From assembly GCA_013398275.1 (NCBI GenBank), contig VZSE01010765.1:373251-437250 (forward strand): a stretch of 64,000 nucleotides of DNA. The letters are read 5' to 3'. The notes beneath the pieces were generated by a model. The model was not told where the DNA came from, ran no database searches, and saw only the letters and a list, made by a program, of their open reading frames with translations. A program made the position numbers and the translations under genes. Below are positions 39,601-46,810 of the stretch, piece after piece; the stretch's first letter is position 1; each line of letters starts with the position of its first letter. The DNA comes from Promerops cafer. Its lineage: Eukaryota; Chordata; Aves; Passeriformes; Nectariniidae.

Positions 39601-42600
39601 TTAGACCCCTGCAGCTTTGCATGATATTGTAAACATTTGTTATAAAAGATAGAGACGTACAAAAATTAGAGCTGACTATGAAAGCTTGATTAATCCACTG
39701 ATTTTTTTTGAAAGGGGGGGTAATAAAAAGTCTTCTGTTTTCCCTTGTTTTTGATATCTAAGCTGAAAATGCCTTTTCAAATAAAGGAATATTTTTTAAT
39801 ACACTTCACCTTAATTTTTGTATGCATAAAAATATGCTAGGGCTTGCTTATAAGACAAGATCCACTTTGTTTTCAAAGAACTCCTTCATTTTTAGAAGTA
39901 ATTTCTGCTTCCTCTTTTCATGCTCCTTTGACCAAGAACACTTTCTCATTTTCAGTGAAGTTCTTTTCTTTTTTTCCTTATGTAGTGATTTTGGTTTTCC
40001 TTTCTTCTCCCTGTTTGGTATGTACATGAAAGCGGATGGTCTGCCGTTCACTGGGAGCAAATCCAGGAGACCTAGAGGACCCAATCAAAATTAGTATTCC
40101 ACGGTATGTCCTGTGTGGGCAGGGAAAGGATGAACACTATGAGTTTGAAATAAAGGTAAGTGCTTATCATTTGCTTTTCTTTAATGCTTTTGTTCTGCTA
40201 AGTGCAATTTTTGGTTCTCTTTCTCTTATGTAAGTGGCCTCAATACTGTTAAATAAGAGAGGTGAGAAGAATGCACAGTATAGGACACTATAAAGACAAG
40301 TATTTTCCATGTGGGTTGATTGTACAGAGGAGGCTAGTGGTCTGACTCTTGGGGTGAGCAGTTCCAGAGCCAATGTCAGTTCAGTTTGAAGAGTTTCAGA
40401 GATGAGGATTAAATGCATATTGGTTATAGGAAAGCCATTTATTGAGTTACGAGTGTTGGGTATAGAAAAGGCTTAGACTTGAAATATTTACCTGAAATAA
40501 TGAAAGCATGAAAGTGTTATTAAAATATTCTGCACATGTGCATGACAAAGGCTTGATTCCTTTTAGGCTCTCTATTGTTCTGATTCTTACCACTCTTCAT
40601 TTCCAAGGTGCTACTTTTCGAAACTCTAGGTTGATTTTCTGCACAGAAGTGCTGGGGGGGAAAGAAAGCATATTAATTTTGTTTCCTCTGGTATGCAGCC
40701 AGTGTGTTTTCAAAGCAAGATCTAAGGTCTAATTGGAAATGTGTTCTTAGTGTGTGTGGACATATGTGTAGCATAACTGATGTACAGGCATCAGAGACAG
40801 AACTGGCAGCCTCCTTTACTGAATGTGCTGCCAGATGCTTTGTTAGTTGCTGTGAGGTGGAGGAGTGACCTTCTTTGCAGCGTAAAGGACCATTTTTGAA
40901 CTGTGCTCTCTTTTGAAAAGGTTTTTATTAAGATGGGCAGTCTTAGCTTTGTTTCTGCTAATTAAATTTTCCTTTTGAAACATACCACGCCATTTGTGGG
41001 TGGAATACCTCCTTTTGCCTGTTGAACTTTGCTTTTCTTGGGGCTAGCGAAAGCCTGGAGCCAGGGAGATGCTGAGAGATGAGTGAGTGCACATGAAACT
41101 TCCCCAATGACTCTTCTACTCAATTTTCACTACATGGGATTTACTAGACTAGGTAATGGTTAGTGAAGATGGCTAAAGTAAAAAGGTAGCTTCTCTTCTG
41201 AATATGTTGATGGATTTCTTTTCCAAGTATTTTCCCGTCATCGGTAAAACCCATGTAAGCCTCTACAAGATCTTAGCATGAAGGAGCAGTTGAAAGAGTA
41301 TGTGCAGTTTGGCAGTTTTGGGGATGTTTCTCATAGTCATTCCCTCACATGAATCAATCAACTGCTGATGCTTTTTCCATTCCCTCCAGGTCTCTGTGTC
41401 ACAGTGGATTGCTTCTGCTGTGGTCAGGATTTAGCTCCACGCTACAATCCACAGACCTTCCACAAAATTTTCTATTTTAACCTTTTTCTGTGCAGAGCTC
41501 CCAGCTCTACTTTGATCTGTATTAATCTTCAGAAGCTCCTAGATTTATTCTGTAGAAAATTAGCACACATGGAATAGTGGGTTTGTATTTTTTTCCTGAT
41601 TTTAAAAATCAGGAAAATGTGTCAGAAGGGGGAGATGAAATGTACCTATTCATTTAATCTCTTCCTCATAGGTCGGAATACCATGTCAGCTGTCAAAATA
41701 ATTCCTGATTTCAACCTTACTTCACTTAGTTCAAGTTTATTTTCAGGTCATCTGAAATATTTGTCAGCTCTGGGAAGGGACTGAGGTGTTGCTAATCTCA
41801 TTTCCTTTTCTAGGTCCTAAATAAGCTTTCTTCAGCAAAGTTCCTCTTGCTTTCAGGAAAATGGGTAACTGATCTATCTGCATGTCATAGCACTTTGGAA
41901 CCTGACAAAGTGACAAGTGATGATTGAATTGAATTTTAAGACAGTCCCCAAAACTGTGAATCCTAGGTATCTCAGAGGTATTTTCTTTAACAGATGTTTC
42001 TAGTCATTGTGTTTGTAGTTAAATCCTGGATATTGCTATATAGAGGAACAAATATAATAAATTTCTGTATATAACAAATATATAAATTTCTTCTTGCAAC
42101 ATGCAGTAGTGAAGATTATTTTGTTTATTTGCCAGAAGAGAGAGAATGAGTTCCACTTTCCTTGGCAACTTCATGGTCAATTCATAAGTCTTTCAACCCT
42201 ATCATACTATCCAACAATATTTTGTTTTAGTGCAGGTTCAGTATCTTGTCGGTATAGGCTTGTATGGGAATAGGCCAGCAGGATGTTCTGTCCACTCAGG
42301 TTCTTTCACTGAATACAGATCCTAATTAAAGATGTTGAGTGAGTCCTACAAGAACTGACTGGAGAGAATTCAGAACAGGAAGAAACTGATAATTTATTAG
42401 AGCTAAGACAGCACCCTCTTTTGCAGCAGGAATATGTCATGGAGCTGTTTGTGCTAGTCTGCTATTAAGTATTCTGTATTAATTGATTTCATTTCCAAAA
42501 AAAGTTCCATTTGAGTGACAGTTTTATGTTTTGTCTTTAAAGACATGATGAAACAGTAATAGCTTAATCAGGTCTAAACATATTTATGTTAGAGCTGAAC

Positions 42601-45600
42601 TAGTATGCCAGAGAACTATTCTTGTATTCCCTGCTTCCTTTCATGTTGTGTCAGGATATTCAGACAAGGCTGTGCTAGAAATAGTGTGGGAAGAGCTTTT
42701 GCATCAATAAAACCAGTGGCATCTGTTACAGACAGTGCCCATGGTTGCAGACAGTACCTATGGTTGGCACAAGGAGCAGCAGGGAAGGTGGAGCTCTGGC
42801 TCTCATAAAGACTCGCAGGGTCTCCTGAGAGCAGGTGATGGGAGCAAAGTCTGGAATCAAGCACAGCCCTGCAGGGATCCTCTGACAATAGTGAAAGTTG
42901 TAGATAAGCCTTCTCATTCTTCAGCTTTCTCTCATTGTTCTGAGTTCCCTCTTTTTATTTATCCTGTTTGATATTCTTTCAAAACTGGTTTTCTTGTGTT
43001 TCAAAGCCTTTTAGTGATGTCTGACAAGTACTCTGTAAGAAAAGATCCAGGCAGATGCACCCTAAAACAGTGCTTTCCTTCAGATCCAGTTGCATTTCTG
43101 TTCAGACAGATGCTGTGTTGGATCTGCTCAAAAAGTCCACATTTCTAGTCCAAATTTATTTCTGAGTTTGATGAACTGTTGCAGAGTGGGAGTAAAGCAG
43201 AGGCAGTTCTCACTGATACATAGTTCTTTAAGAAAATGATGCAGCCTCATAACTGCCTAAATTAGTAAAAAGTCTAATATTCTGTCAACCTTATCAGATT
43301 AAAACCCTCAATAATAAAATAGAAAAAAGATCATAAGAAATTTTTAGAAAACTTACAGCTTTTCAGATGGCTGTTTTCATAGTGTGAGAAACAGTTTCAA
43401 CAAGGTCCATTTGAAGAAATATGAGTTCTCATGACTATAGACAGATTAACCAGCCCAGATAAAGAAATTAGGCGTTTCCTGTTTTTTTCTAATTGCTTTC
43501 AGAATCAGGTGGAATATTGCTTTTTTCTCCCCTAGTCATGGTGTTACTTCTGTTGCTATGGGGCAGAAAAAGGACAAGTTCTGTGATGTGCTTTACTGTG
43601 GAATAGATTGCAAATGTTTCCTAGGTTATTCTCTATCAGTCATCATGAGAAGAAAAGATAAGGAGACAGGACTGTGATATCTCCTTTCAGATTTATAGGT
43701 TTTACATAGGAAATGGTACCTTTGAATGAGAAAAACAAAACAACCCACAATTCTGAGGCAAATCTAGGATCACAGCAGTGCCTAGATAAGAATATTCCAA
43801 AATCTGTCTTGCAGGTGTACTTAACCATATGGTTTTTGTTCTTAAGAAAATACTTTTGACCGTATTAGCAAATTATGTAAAAAGCAAAGGGCTTTTCAGA
43901 ATTGTTTTACTTGTTGTTCAAAACATTTGCGTCCCTGTCCCATTCCCACAGAGCATATAGTCTGTCATACAGTTTTTTTTAAATGGGGGAAAATAATCCC
44001 AACCCAGACTTATTGGATCAGTTGTAGGAGTAAAAGGCCGTGTTCTAGAAATGCTATTGCTATGCCAGGTACAGTGTAATTCTCTTTATACAAGTGGAAT
44101 TTGATTCTGTCTGTCCTAATAACATTATTGCTGTGCTTTGGGGGCCAGTTAAGACTTTGTTTAGCACTGAAATTTGTTTTTCAGTCGTACCAGCTATAAC
44201 AACTGTAAAATTTTGCAATTACCTGCAAGTCTCATTACAAGAATTTGGAAAGTAAACAAAGCAAAGTAAACCAAGAGGATGACAGGGACCAAGTCAGGTC
44301 AAACCAAGCCACCAAAAAACAGTTCTCAAGCAGCACAGATGCATGGCTTTGCTGTTTTCCTTCCTGTCCATCTCTAAAAAGTTATTAAACTTTGTAGAAG
44401 AAAGCTAATAAATAATTGGCTGCAGGCAATTTGATTTGGGTAAGTTTGGTGCCACCCTATCACCTAGGCAGCTGTCTGATGCACAGCCAACATGACATGC
44501 CTGCTCTTGTCCAGGCTATGTGGCTGGAGGAGTCCAGGACACCTTGTGCTAGGTTGCTTCTCTTCTGTGAAAACCCATGGGGAAAAAGAGGTCCCTTTTG
44601 AATAAAGATCATACACAAATGAAATTATCATAGCAAATTTTCACGACTCTAAAATATTAAATGACAGAATTATAGCAAAAAGAATGCAGCGATGAGTAAC
44701 ATCTTTGTTTTATGATTAGCTATTACACTTGACCATTGTCTACTTGAACATTGGAATCACACAGTCCTCTGCCTGAATTATTCAGAACAGGATGGTTAAT
44801 TGGTTGATTGAGATCACTGTAACATGCATATTCCTGAACAGTTATTATATTTTTTAGTTAAACCTACCTATAAATGTTAAATCTGTTCACACGAGTTGTA
44901 GAGTTTGAGACACTGTTAACAATATGTTAAGGGAATGTAGTCCGTTGTGCAGGTGTCCTAAAATGACAGAATTGTTAAGGTTGGAAAAAACATTTAAGAT
45001 CATCAAGTCCAAATGTCAACCCAGCAGCACCAACATGTTCACCATTAAAACGTGTCCTCAAGTGCTGTATCTACTCTTTCTTGAACACTTCCAGGGATGG
45101 TGACTTCTAGTAGCAGTGAAGCTTATTCGTGATATAAAAGACAATTTTTTTAAGAAGTAATGAGTTTTCATTGTGGTTACATACTAGAAGAACCTATGTT
45201 ATAATACCTGTGAAAGGTTTTGAGAAGGCCAGTTTTGTTTGCTTTCATCTTTAGTTTAAAATTGAGGTAAAAATAGGAAAAAGCCCACCCCAAACCTCAT
45301 TGCTCTTGTCATAAAACACGCAATAATTTCTGGTTTTCAAAACACTTCCCCTAATTTCCCTGTTCCATATACAGAAGCAAAGGCAGCAGAGATGGAGAAG
45401 AGTGGGCCAGAGATGAGTTTGTTGCAAGCGTGGGGTAGCAGCATTTGTGCTTGGCTTCTTCTGGCTTTGTTGCTCTGATTTCTGTTTCTCTTTCTCAGTT
45501 ATCTTACTCCATTGCAACTTTCTTTTCCTTTGTAACTTTTTGATACATTCAGTAGTGAGAGAACTACTTGCTAATTTTAGGAGTTACTTTAGGATTAAAA

Positions 45601-46735
45601 AGCCTGTGTCTTTGTGAGACATGTTTTGTGAAATTGCTTATTTTTTATCCTCCTGCATAAAATCATAGCTAGACAGGGGTAATGTCACATATTAGGCCTA
45701 TTTGACTGAAAACACAGAAGTGTTCAGTTTAAGCAATGCCAGTTGGCTCTCTCCATCTCCGCTAGTCAGCGTAAGAATAATGTTCACTTACCCTGTAGCT
45801 TGGCTTCTTGATAGCCTTGGATCACCAGAGCTGCACAAAGACTCTTGACTTTTGACTGTAAAGTCAAATGCTCTAGTCACAACACTTTTATGACCCACTT
45901 AGAAATGTCCTTAATTAATGTCACCTAATTTCAGATAGTGTTTAGTATGTCAGTTGTAGTGAGAATTTTGCGAATAACTGGTGGAAAGGTTGGTTTGCCC
46001 TTCCTCTTTGCTCCTGTTATTATGCACTCTATTCACAGGAGTAATTATGTTGATTTTAAGAAAACTTCCTATATAAATGGAATGTTCATCACCATTTTGA
46101 AGACACAGACCAAGAGTGTCTTAAAGGAATATCTTCTACTAAAAGCTGGTATAATATTTTACCCTACAAACTGGAATTCCATTCTATGTGGTAATGAACT
46201 CTGTGTGTCCAAGAAATGCGTATTTATTAATTGTCAGTATCTATGTATAAGAATATACATTTCTGTGAATATTTCGGGAGGTTACACTACACTTATTCTG
46301 GATGTTGTTTATTCATTAATGGAACACCCACTGATTGTAATACTGAGAGTCAAATAGCTGCACCAAGAAGGGATTGGGAATGTTTTAATGTGTTTATCGT
46401 CAAGCCACTGTGGATTAACGACTAAATGCATTCGGGTGTTTTTTGCTTTGCAGTCAGTGCTCCTTATTAAATACAGTTCTGTCACTGTAATTAAAGAAAA
46501 AATGAATAAATTTATAAAAGTTTTTTGGATTTAAGACAACTAAGAACTGTCCATTTTAATTTTATAACCTTGTATACTGCATGGGTTTTAGTGTTGTACA
46601 CTGTGGGTTTACTTCAATTACTTCTTTTTGTATTGTCTGCTCTAGATAACAGTCTTGGATGAGACATGGACAGTATTTCGGCGGTACAGTCGTTTTCGAG
46701 AATTGCACAAAACTTTAAAACTGAAGTACCCAGAG
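9501..46735 (+). CDS. KIF16B: KIF16B gene, partial (12 internal coding exons, spliced)
   Basis: Kinesin-like protein KIF16B (SNX23) is a plus-end-directed kinesin-3 motor that binds PI(3)P through a C-terminal PX domain and moves early endosomes along microtubules. The twelve exons, listed individually below, join to 2421 nt (807 codons) with matching phases, GT donors and AG acceptors and no stop. In order they encode the end of the neck region, an FHA domain (about codons 30-125 of the joined piece), a linker, a long coiled-coil stalk (about 160-655), a variable linker (about 656-736) and the first half of the PX domain (about 745-807). The human protein is 1317 residues, so the window covers roughly its middle and later part. 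I identified it from recalled similarity to human KIF16B, which is very close in the FHA, stalk and PX pieces. The N-terminal motor and the C-terminus are outside the window. Confidence 0.97.
10176..10227 (+). CDS. KIF16B: KIF16B exon: first FHA strands
   Basis: This short exon (52 nt) runs from acceptor CTTAATTAG to donor ATTG|GTATGG. It enters in phase 0 and leaves one base of a split codon. It encodes EGQTYVGREDAITEQDI, containing the YVGR motif that forms an early strand and the conserved Gly-Arg of FHA domains. In canonical FHA domains this arginine helps bind phosphothreonine. In kinesin-3 motors the FHA domain is better known for intramolecular contacts. The split valine codon is completed by the exon at 11417. 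Confidence 0.95.
11417..11554 (+). CDS. KIF16B: KIF16B exon: FHA domain core
   Basis: This 138-nt exon follows acceptor TGTTTAG and ends at donor CAAG|GTATTA. It completes a split valine and ends one base into a glycine codon. It encodes the centre of the FHA domain: LHGLDLESEHCIFEN, then NLIPLNGAQCSVNGIQI and TEPTHLNQ. The SEHC segment corresponds to the conserved Ser-x-x-His region and VNG to the conserved Asn-Gly turn of FHA domains. It is near-identical to my recollection of human KIF16B, with a few substitutions. An ERVL-like LTR begins 226 bases downstream in the following intron. Confidence 0.96.
11780..12884 (-). mobile_element. ERVL-like solo LTR, antisense to KIF16B
   Basis: The element begins TGTCTTGGTTTGAAAGACAG and ends CCTAAACACCAACA. 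It is bounded by a perfect 5-bp target-site duplication, ACTTC, at 11775-11779 and 12885-12889. It is 1105 bp with TG..CA ends and has no recognisable internal gag, pol or env, so I call it a solo LTR. The orientation is inferred: read on the minus strand, a degenerate polyadenylation signal (AGTAAAGAAC) lies about 150 bases from the 3' end, as expected for R-U5. The interior is much richer in G+C and CpG than the surrounding intron and carries a CTCF-like motif at 12107-12120. Long open frames inside it are composition artefacts. Confidence 0.85.
12107..12120 (+). promoter_or_regulatory. CTCF-like motif inside an LTR
   Basis: CCTGCAGGGGGCGC matches the commonly used CTCF core consensus (CCASYAGRKGGCRS) at all but the third position. 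A weaker, related CGGCAGGGGCGCTGG lies about 60 bases upstream at 12057-12072. Both are in the GC-rich part of the solo LTR. Binding is only a prediction from the motif. Confidence 0.4.
12885..15902 (+). other. KIF16B intron between FHA exons
   Basis: Ordinary AT-rich intron after the LTR. The only structure I noticed is a short imperfect tandem array of about 17-bp units containing TTTATGAAAG at 14795-14838, in three copies. An open frame at 13768-14094 resembles no family I know and does not continue any exon. Confidence 0.6.
15903..15985 (+). CDS. KIF16B: KIF16B exon: last FHA strand
   Basis: This exon (83 nt) runs from acceptor TCATCAG to donor AAAG|GTGAGA. It completes a split glycine and ends in phase 0. 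It encodes GAVILLGRTNMFRFNHPKEA followed by AKLREKRK. The GRTNMFRFNHP segment is the final FHA strand and the post-FHA turn conserved across kinesin-3 proteins. The basic KLREKRK tail leads into the linker encoded by the next exon, only 179 bases away. Confidence 0.96.
16165..16253 (+). CDS. KIF16B: KIF16B exon: serine-rich linker after FHA
   Basis: This 89-nt exon runs from acceptor GTTGTTAG to donor CCAGG|GTGAGT, entering in phase 0 and leaving in phase 2. It encodes SGLLSSFSLSMTDLSKSCEN and then LSAVMLYNPG. The serine-rich segment links the FHA domain to the coiled-coil stalk. The many Ser/Thr residues, including SFSLSMTDLS, could be phosphorylated, but nothing in the sequence proves it. 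The remaining base of the last glycine codon is in the exon at 24818, after an 8.6-kb intron. Confidence 0.95.
18034..19046 (-). mobile_element. CR1 LINE 3' fragment, split by an LTR
   Basis: This is a CR1 non-LTR retrotransposon lying in reverse orientation. On the + strand it opens with TCATAGAATCATTTGGGTTG, the complement of the CR1 3' end. After the LTR insertion it resumes at 18489 with the typical CR1 3' region (CTAGTTCCAACCTCCCCTGC, then GACATCTTCGACTAGACCAG). It fades out near 19046. Only the 3' untranslated part and a little flanking sequence are kept, which is normal 5' truncation for CR1. The element is older than the LTR that split it. Confidence 0.9.
18060..18488 (-). mobile_element. 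ERVK-like solo LTR inserted in a CR1
   Basis: This 429-bp element begins TGTTGCAGTAGAGACGGACA and ends ACTGTATGTGACA. It is flanked by a perfect 6-bp duplication, GGAAGG, at 18054-18059 and 18489-18494. Six-base duplications and TG..CA ends suit an endogenous retrovirus of the alpha/beta (ERVK) group. TTTATT at 18112-18117 is a polyadenylation signal on the minus strand, about 50 bases from the minus-strand 3' end, which sets the orientation. No retroviral genes are present, so this is a solo LTR. Removing it restores a continuous CR1. Confidence 0.88.
20515..21434 (-). mobile_element. Probable solo LTR, family uncertain
   Basis: This segment differs from its flanks in composition. It has G-runs and C-runs at 20930-20950 and 21110-21122, and it starts TGTCATGGGTTCATGTCACG. 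On the minus strand it has AAATAAATCCCATAC near 20615-20629, which looks like an LTR polyadenylation signal about 100 bases from the 3' end. TGGTCT just before the start (20509-20514) resembles CGGTCT at 21434-21439, a possible imperfect 6-bp duplication. The far end lacks a clean terminal CA, so that boundary is approximate. No retroviral coding sequence is visible. Confidence 0.55.
24818..24871 (+). CDS. KIF16B: KIF16B exon: start of the coiled-coil stalk
   Basis: This 54-nt exon follows a T-rich tract and acceptor AAATCAG and ends AAAAG|GTAATT. It enters with one base completing a glycine and leaves in phase 2. It encodes LEFERQQREELEKLESK, the beginning of the long charged coiled coil. 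It continues without a break into the large exon at 26227 (split arginine codon). The charge pattern and heptad-like spacing of Leu and Glu/Lys are visible. Confidence 0.95.
24872..26226 (+). other. KIF16B intron
   Basis: A 1.36-kb intron with a short GT run at 24897-24908. I see no mobile element, RNA gene or regulatory motif that I can support. Confidence 0.6.
26227..27582 (+). CDS. KIF16B: KIF16B exon: main coiled-coil stalk
   Basis: The largest exon (1356 nt, 451 full codons plus split codons) runs from acceptor TTTACTGTAG to donor GAACG|GTGAGT with no stop. It opens KQIEEMEEKQKSDKAELVRM and is extremely rich in Glu, Lys, Arg, Gln and Leu, with continuous heptad patterns. This is the stalk that dimerises the motor, and in KIF16B it has been reported to fold back for autoinhibition. 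Landmarks are QVMLVAHLEEQLREKQ, KIKPVEYRLQ, HLPALLEEKQRA, LDNTLYQIEKE and EKEILESREKQQREALEQA, all close to recalled human sequence. The segment around HLNLTRHDENFMDAILKAEE is less heptad-like and more divergent. An in-frame ATG at 26213-26215 precedes the acceptor but is intronic. The complementary-strand open frames are artefacts. Confidence 0.98.
27583..31731 (+). other. KIF16B intron containing an LTR
   Basis: A 4.1-kb intron. Apart from the ERVL-like LTR at 29391-30219, I see only AT-rich intronic DNA in 27583-29390 and 30220-31731. Open frames at 28120-28431 and elsewhere do not resemble known proteins and do not continue the exons. Confidence 0.6.
29391..30219 (-). mobile_element. ERVL-like solo LTR, antisense to KIF16B
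   Basis: This 829-bp element begins TGTCTTGGTTTGAGATGATT, the same start as the LTRs at 11780 and 46955, and ends ATCACCCCAAGACA. Flanking ACAAG (29386-29390) and ACAGG (30220-30224) look like a 5-bp target-site duplication with one later change. TTTATT at 29509-29514 gives a polyadenylation signal on the minus strand about 120 bases from the 3' end, which sets the orientation. The centre (29580-29960) is GC-rich, unlike the host intron. It aligns by eye with the LTR at 46955 along most of its length (for example GCAAAGACCAA in both), so they are relatives. No internal retroviral genes. Confidence 0.8.
31732..31890 (+). CDS. KIF16B: KIF16B exon: stalk end and proline-rich linker
   Basis: This 159-nt exon runs from acceptor CTTTATAG to donor GATAG|GTAGGT, with split arginine codons at both ends. 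It encodes LDQEIQQLKQKIYEGDGTQK, the last coiled-coil heptads, followed by a Ser/Thr/Pro-rich stretch (HSTSPASPTKTQPPAAPLVD). The first part matches recalled human KIF16B (EIQQLKQKIYE). The proline-rich second half does not obviously match and looks fast-evolving. It is probably an unstructured hinge between the stalk and the PX-bearing tail. The TSPASPTK segment has Ser-Pro/Thr-Pro-type sites. Confidence 0.94.
32669..32712 (+). repeat. Perfect 14-bp hairpin plus CA run before an exon
   Basis: TTTATGTAAAAATA (32669-32682), a 3-base loop CAC, and its exact complement TATTTTTACATAAA (32686-32699) form a perfect inverted repeat. A short CA run (about 32700-32712) follows directly. The exon acceptor is at 32729, so the hairpin ends 30 bases upstream of it, in the usual branch-point and polypyrimidine zone. 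It could form in the pre-mRNA. No effect on splicing is shown. Confidence 0.8.
32730..32835 (+). CDS. KIF16B: KIF16B exon: short tail helix
   Basis: This 106-nt exon runs from acceptor ATCTTAAAG to donor TTCAAG|GTGAGC. It completes a split arginine and ends in phase 0. It encodes INAFIEQEVQRRLQNIHHKA and EDNHVSASWSTESFK. The INAxIExEVQRRLQxLH core matches recalled human KIF16B (a basic, amphipathic helix before the PX domain), whereas the second half is divergent. It is preceded by the hairpin and CA run described separately. Confidence 0.94.
33370..33420 (+). CDS. KIF16B: KIF16B exon: last exon shared by both tails
   Basis: This small exon (51 nt, 17 codons) runs from acceptor GTGCTTAG to donor GAG|GTAGGT, phase 0 at both ends. 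It encodes GNERHNNSTIQRKLKYE. The TIQRKLKYE end is identical to recalled human KIF16B and joins directly to RMV at the exon at 40033. The acceptor at 34420 is also phase 0, so this exon could instead join the block at 34421. It is therefore the likely branch point between PX and non-PX tails. Confidence 0.93.
33421..34420 (+). other. KIF16B intron with an AT palindrome
   Basis: A 1-kb intron. It contains a perfect 20-bp palindrome, AATTTAATTTAAATTAAATT, at 33726-33745, within a slightly longer TTTAA-rich stretch. Otherwise I recognise nothing. Confidence 0.65.
34421..36472 (+). pseudogene. KIF16B: Decayed alternative terminal exon of KIF16B (non-PX tail)
   Basis: A pyrimidine-rich tract and TTTTTAACAG acceptor are followed at 34421 by a frame that fits the phase-0 donor at 33420. 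It opens KSQQWQPHYGFPFLSKDG and stays open to a stop at 35003-35005. Beyond this, protein-like sequence continues in changing frames: VHSETKTYKDNSPLKTL near 34958-35013, VSSAVVSKQTEELGSLYDG near 35190-35240, HTENVVQPESPMQEAV near 35310-35355, YYLAVGSCRKLDPEPACLLL near 35587-35646, LLEDDLMQISLDWTSDINEF near 35926-35985, and ELVFSKRGKVGPDSG near 36329-36373. It ends at TAG 36470-36472. I count about six frame changes and in-frame stops at 35014 (TAA) and 36233 (TGA). It has no PX, START or other domain I can name. As it stands it could add a 194-residue tail. Retention as functional sequence is doubtful. The family of the intact version is unknown to me. Confidence 0.75.
36563..36568 (+). terminator. 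Polyadenylation signal after the alternative terminal exon
   Basis: AATAAA starts 91 bases after the final stop at 36470-36472. This position suits a short 3' UTR for a transcript ending in the alternative exon. AATAAA is common by chance in AT-rich DNA, so the support comes from its placement. Confidence 0.45.
36573..40032 (+). other. KIF16B intron before the PX exons
   Basis: A 3.5-kb stretch of AT-rich DNA with a short C-run and T-run at 36599-36622. I recognise no mobile element or second gene. Open frames are short and unrelated to known proteins. Confidence 0.6.
40033..40155 (+). CDS. KIF16B: KIF16B exon: start of the PX domain
   Basis: This 123-nt exon (41 codons, phase 0 at both ends) runs from acceptor ACATGAAAG to donor ATAAAG|GTAAGT. 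It encodes RMVCRSLGANPGDLEDPIKI, then SIPRYVLCGQGKDEHYEFEI and a final K. I chose the start because an in-frame TGA at 40027-40029 lies just upstream and because the junction KYE|RMV reproduces the human protein. The exon forms the linker and the first strands of the PX (phox homology) domain. PX binds PI(3)P on early endosomes and anchors the motor to its cargo. Loss of this exon would give a motor without endosome targeting. Confidence 0.96.
41591..41617. repeat. 27-bp inverted repeat with 1-base spacer
   Basis: TTTTCCTGATTTT (41591-41603), one A, then the exact complement AAAATCAGGAAAA (41605-41617). The 13-bp arms are perfect and nearly touch, so cruciform DNA or a tight RNA hairpin is possible. 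It does not carry terminal features of a known transposon and has no obvious flanking duplication. Confidence 0.85.
44960..45113 (-). mobile_element. CR1 LINE 3' fragment
   Basis: The sequence from AAATGACAGAATTGTTAAGG, through GATCATCAAGTCCAAATGTC and CAACCCAGCAGCACCAACAT, to CCAGGGATGGTGACTTCTAG follows the reverse complement of the 3' region of a CR1 subfamily. It is diverged and short (about 150 bp), so it is an old, truncated copy. The boundaries are approximate. Confidence 0.75.
46646..46735 (+). CDS. KIF16B: KIF16B exon: middle of the PX domain
   Basis: This 90-nt exon (30 codons, phase 0 at both ends) runs from acceptor CTGCTCTAG to donor CCAGAG|GTAAGT. It encodes ITVLDETWTVFRRYSRFREL and HKTLKLKYPE. 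RRYSRF is the hallmark PX motif whose first arginine contacts the 3-phosphate of PI(3)P. The following residues start helix 1. Recalled human sequence differs at few positions (REMHK, KYAE). The rest of the domain (the PPK loop and the membrane-inserting residues) is not in this window, so the next intron is longer than 17 kb. A CR1 begins only about 75 bases after the donor. Confidence 0.97.
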
Positions 46736-46810
46736 GTAAGTTTTGGTAAAACTTCTTTTACAGAGAAGAGACTTAAAAAAAAGTGGTTTGAGATAGGTTT
46801 GCTCAAAAAG

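Larger units (their letters stand above)
40156..46645 (+). other. KIF16B intron inside the PX domain
   Basis: This 6.5-kb intron splits the PX domain. It holds a near-perfect palindrome at 41591-41617 and a CR1 fragment at about 44960-45113. The rest is unremarkable AT-rich DNA. An open frame at 45938-46357 (139 codons) is AT-driven and resembles nothing known to me. Confidence 0.6.

Noticed and set aside
45938..46357. 139-codon frame just upstream of a PX exon
   Set aside because: It has no similarity to the KIF16B tail, stops before the exon, and lacks a suitable donor that fits the phase.
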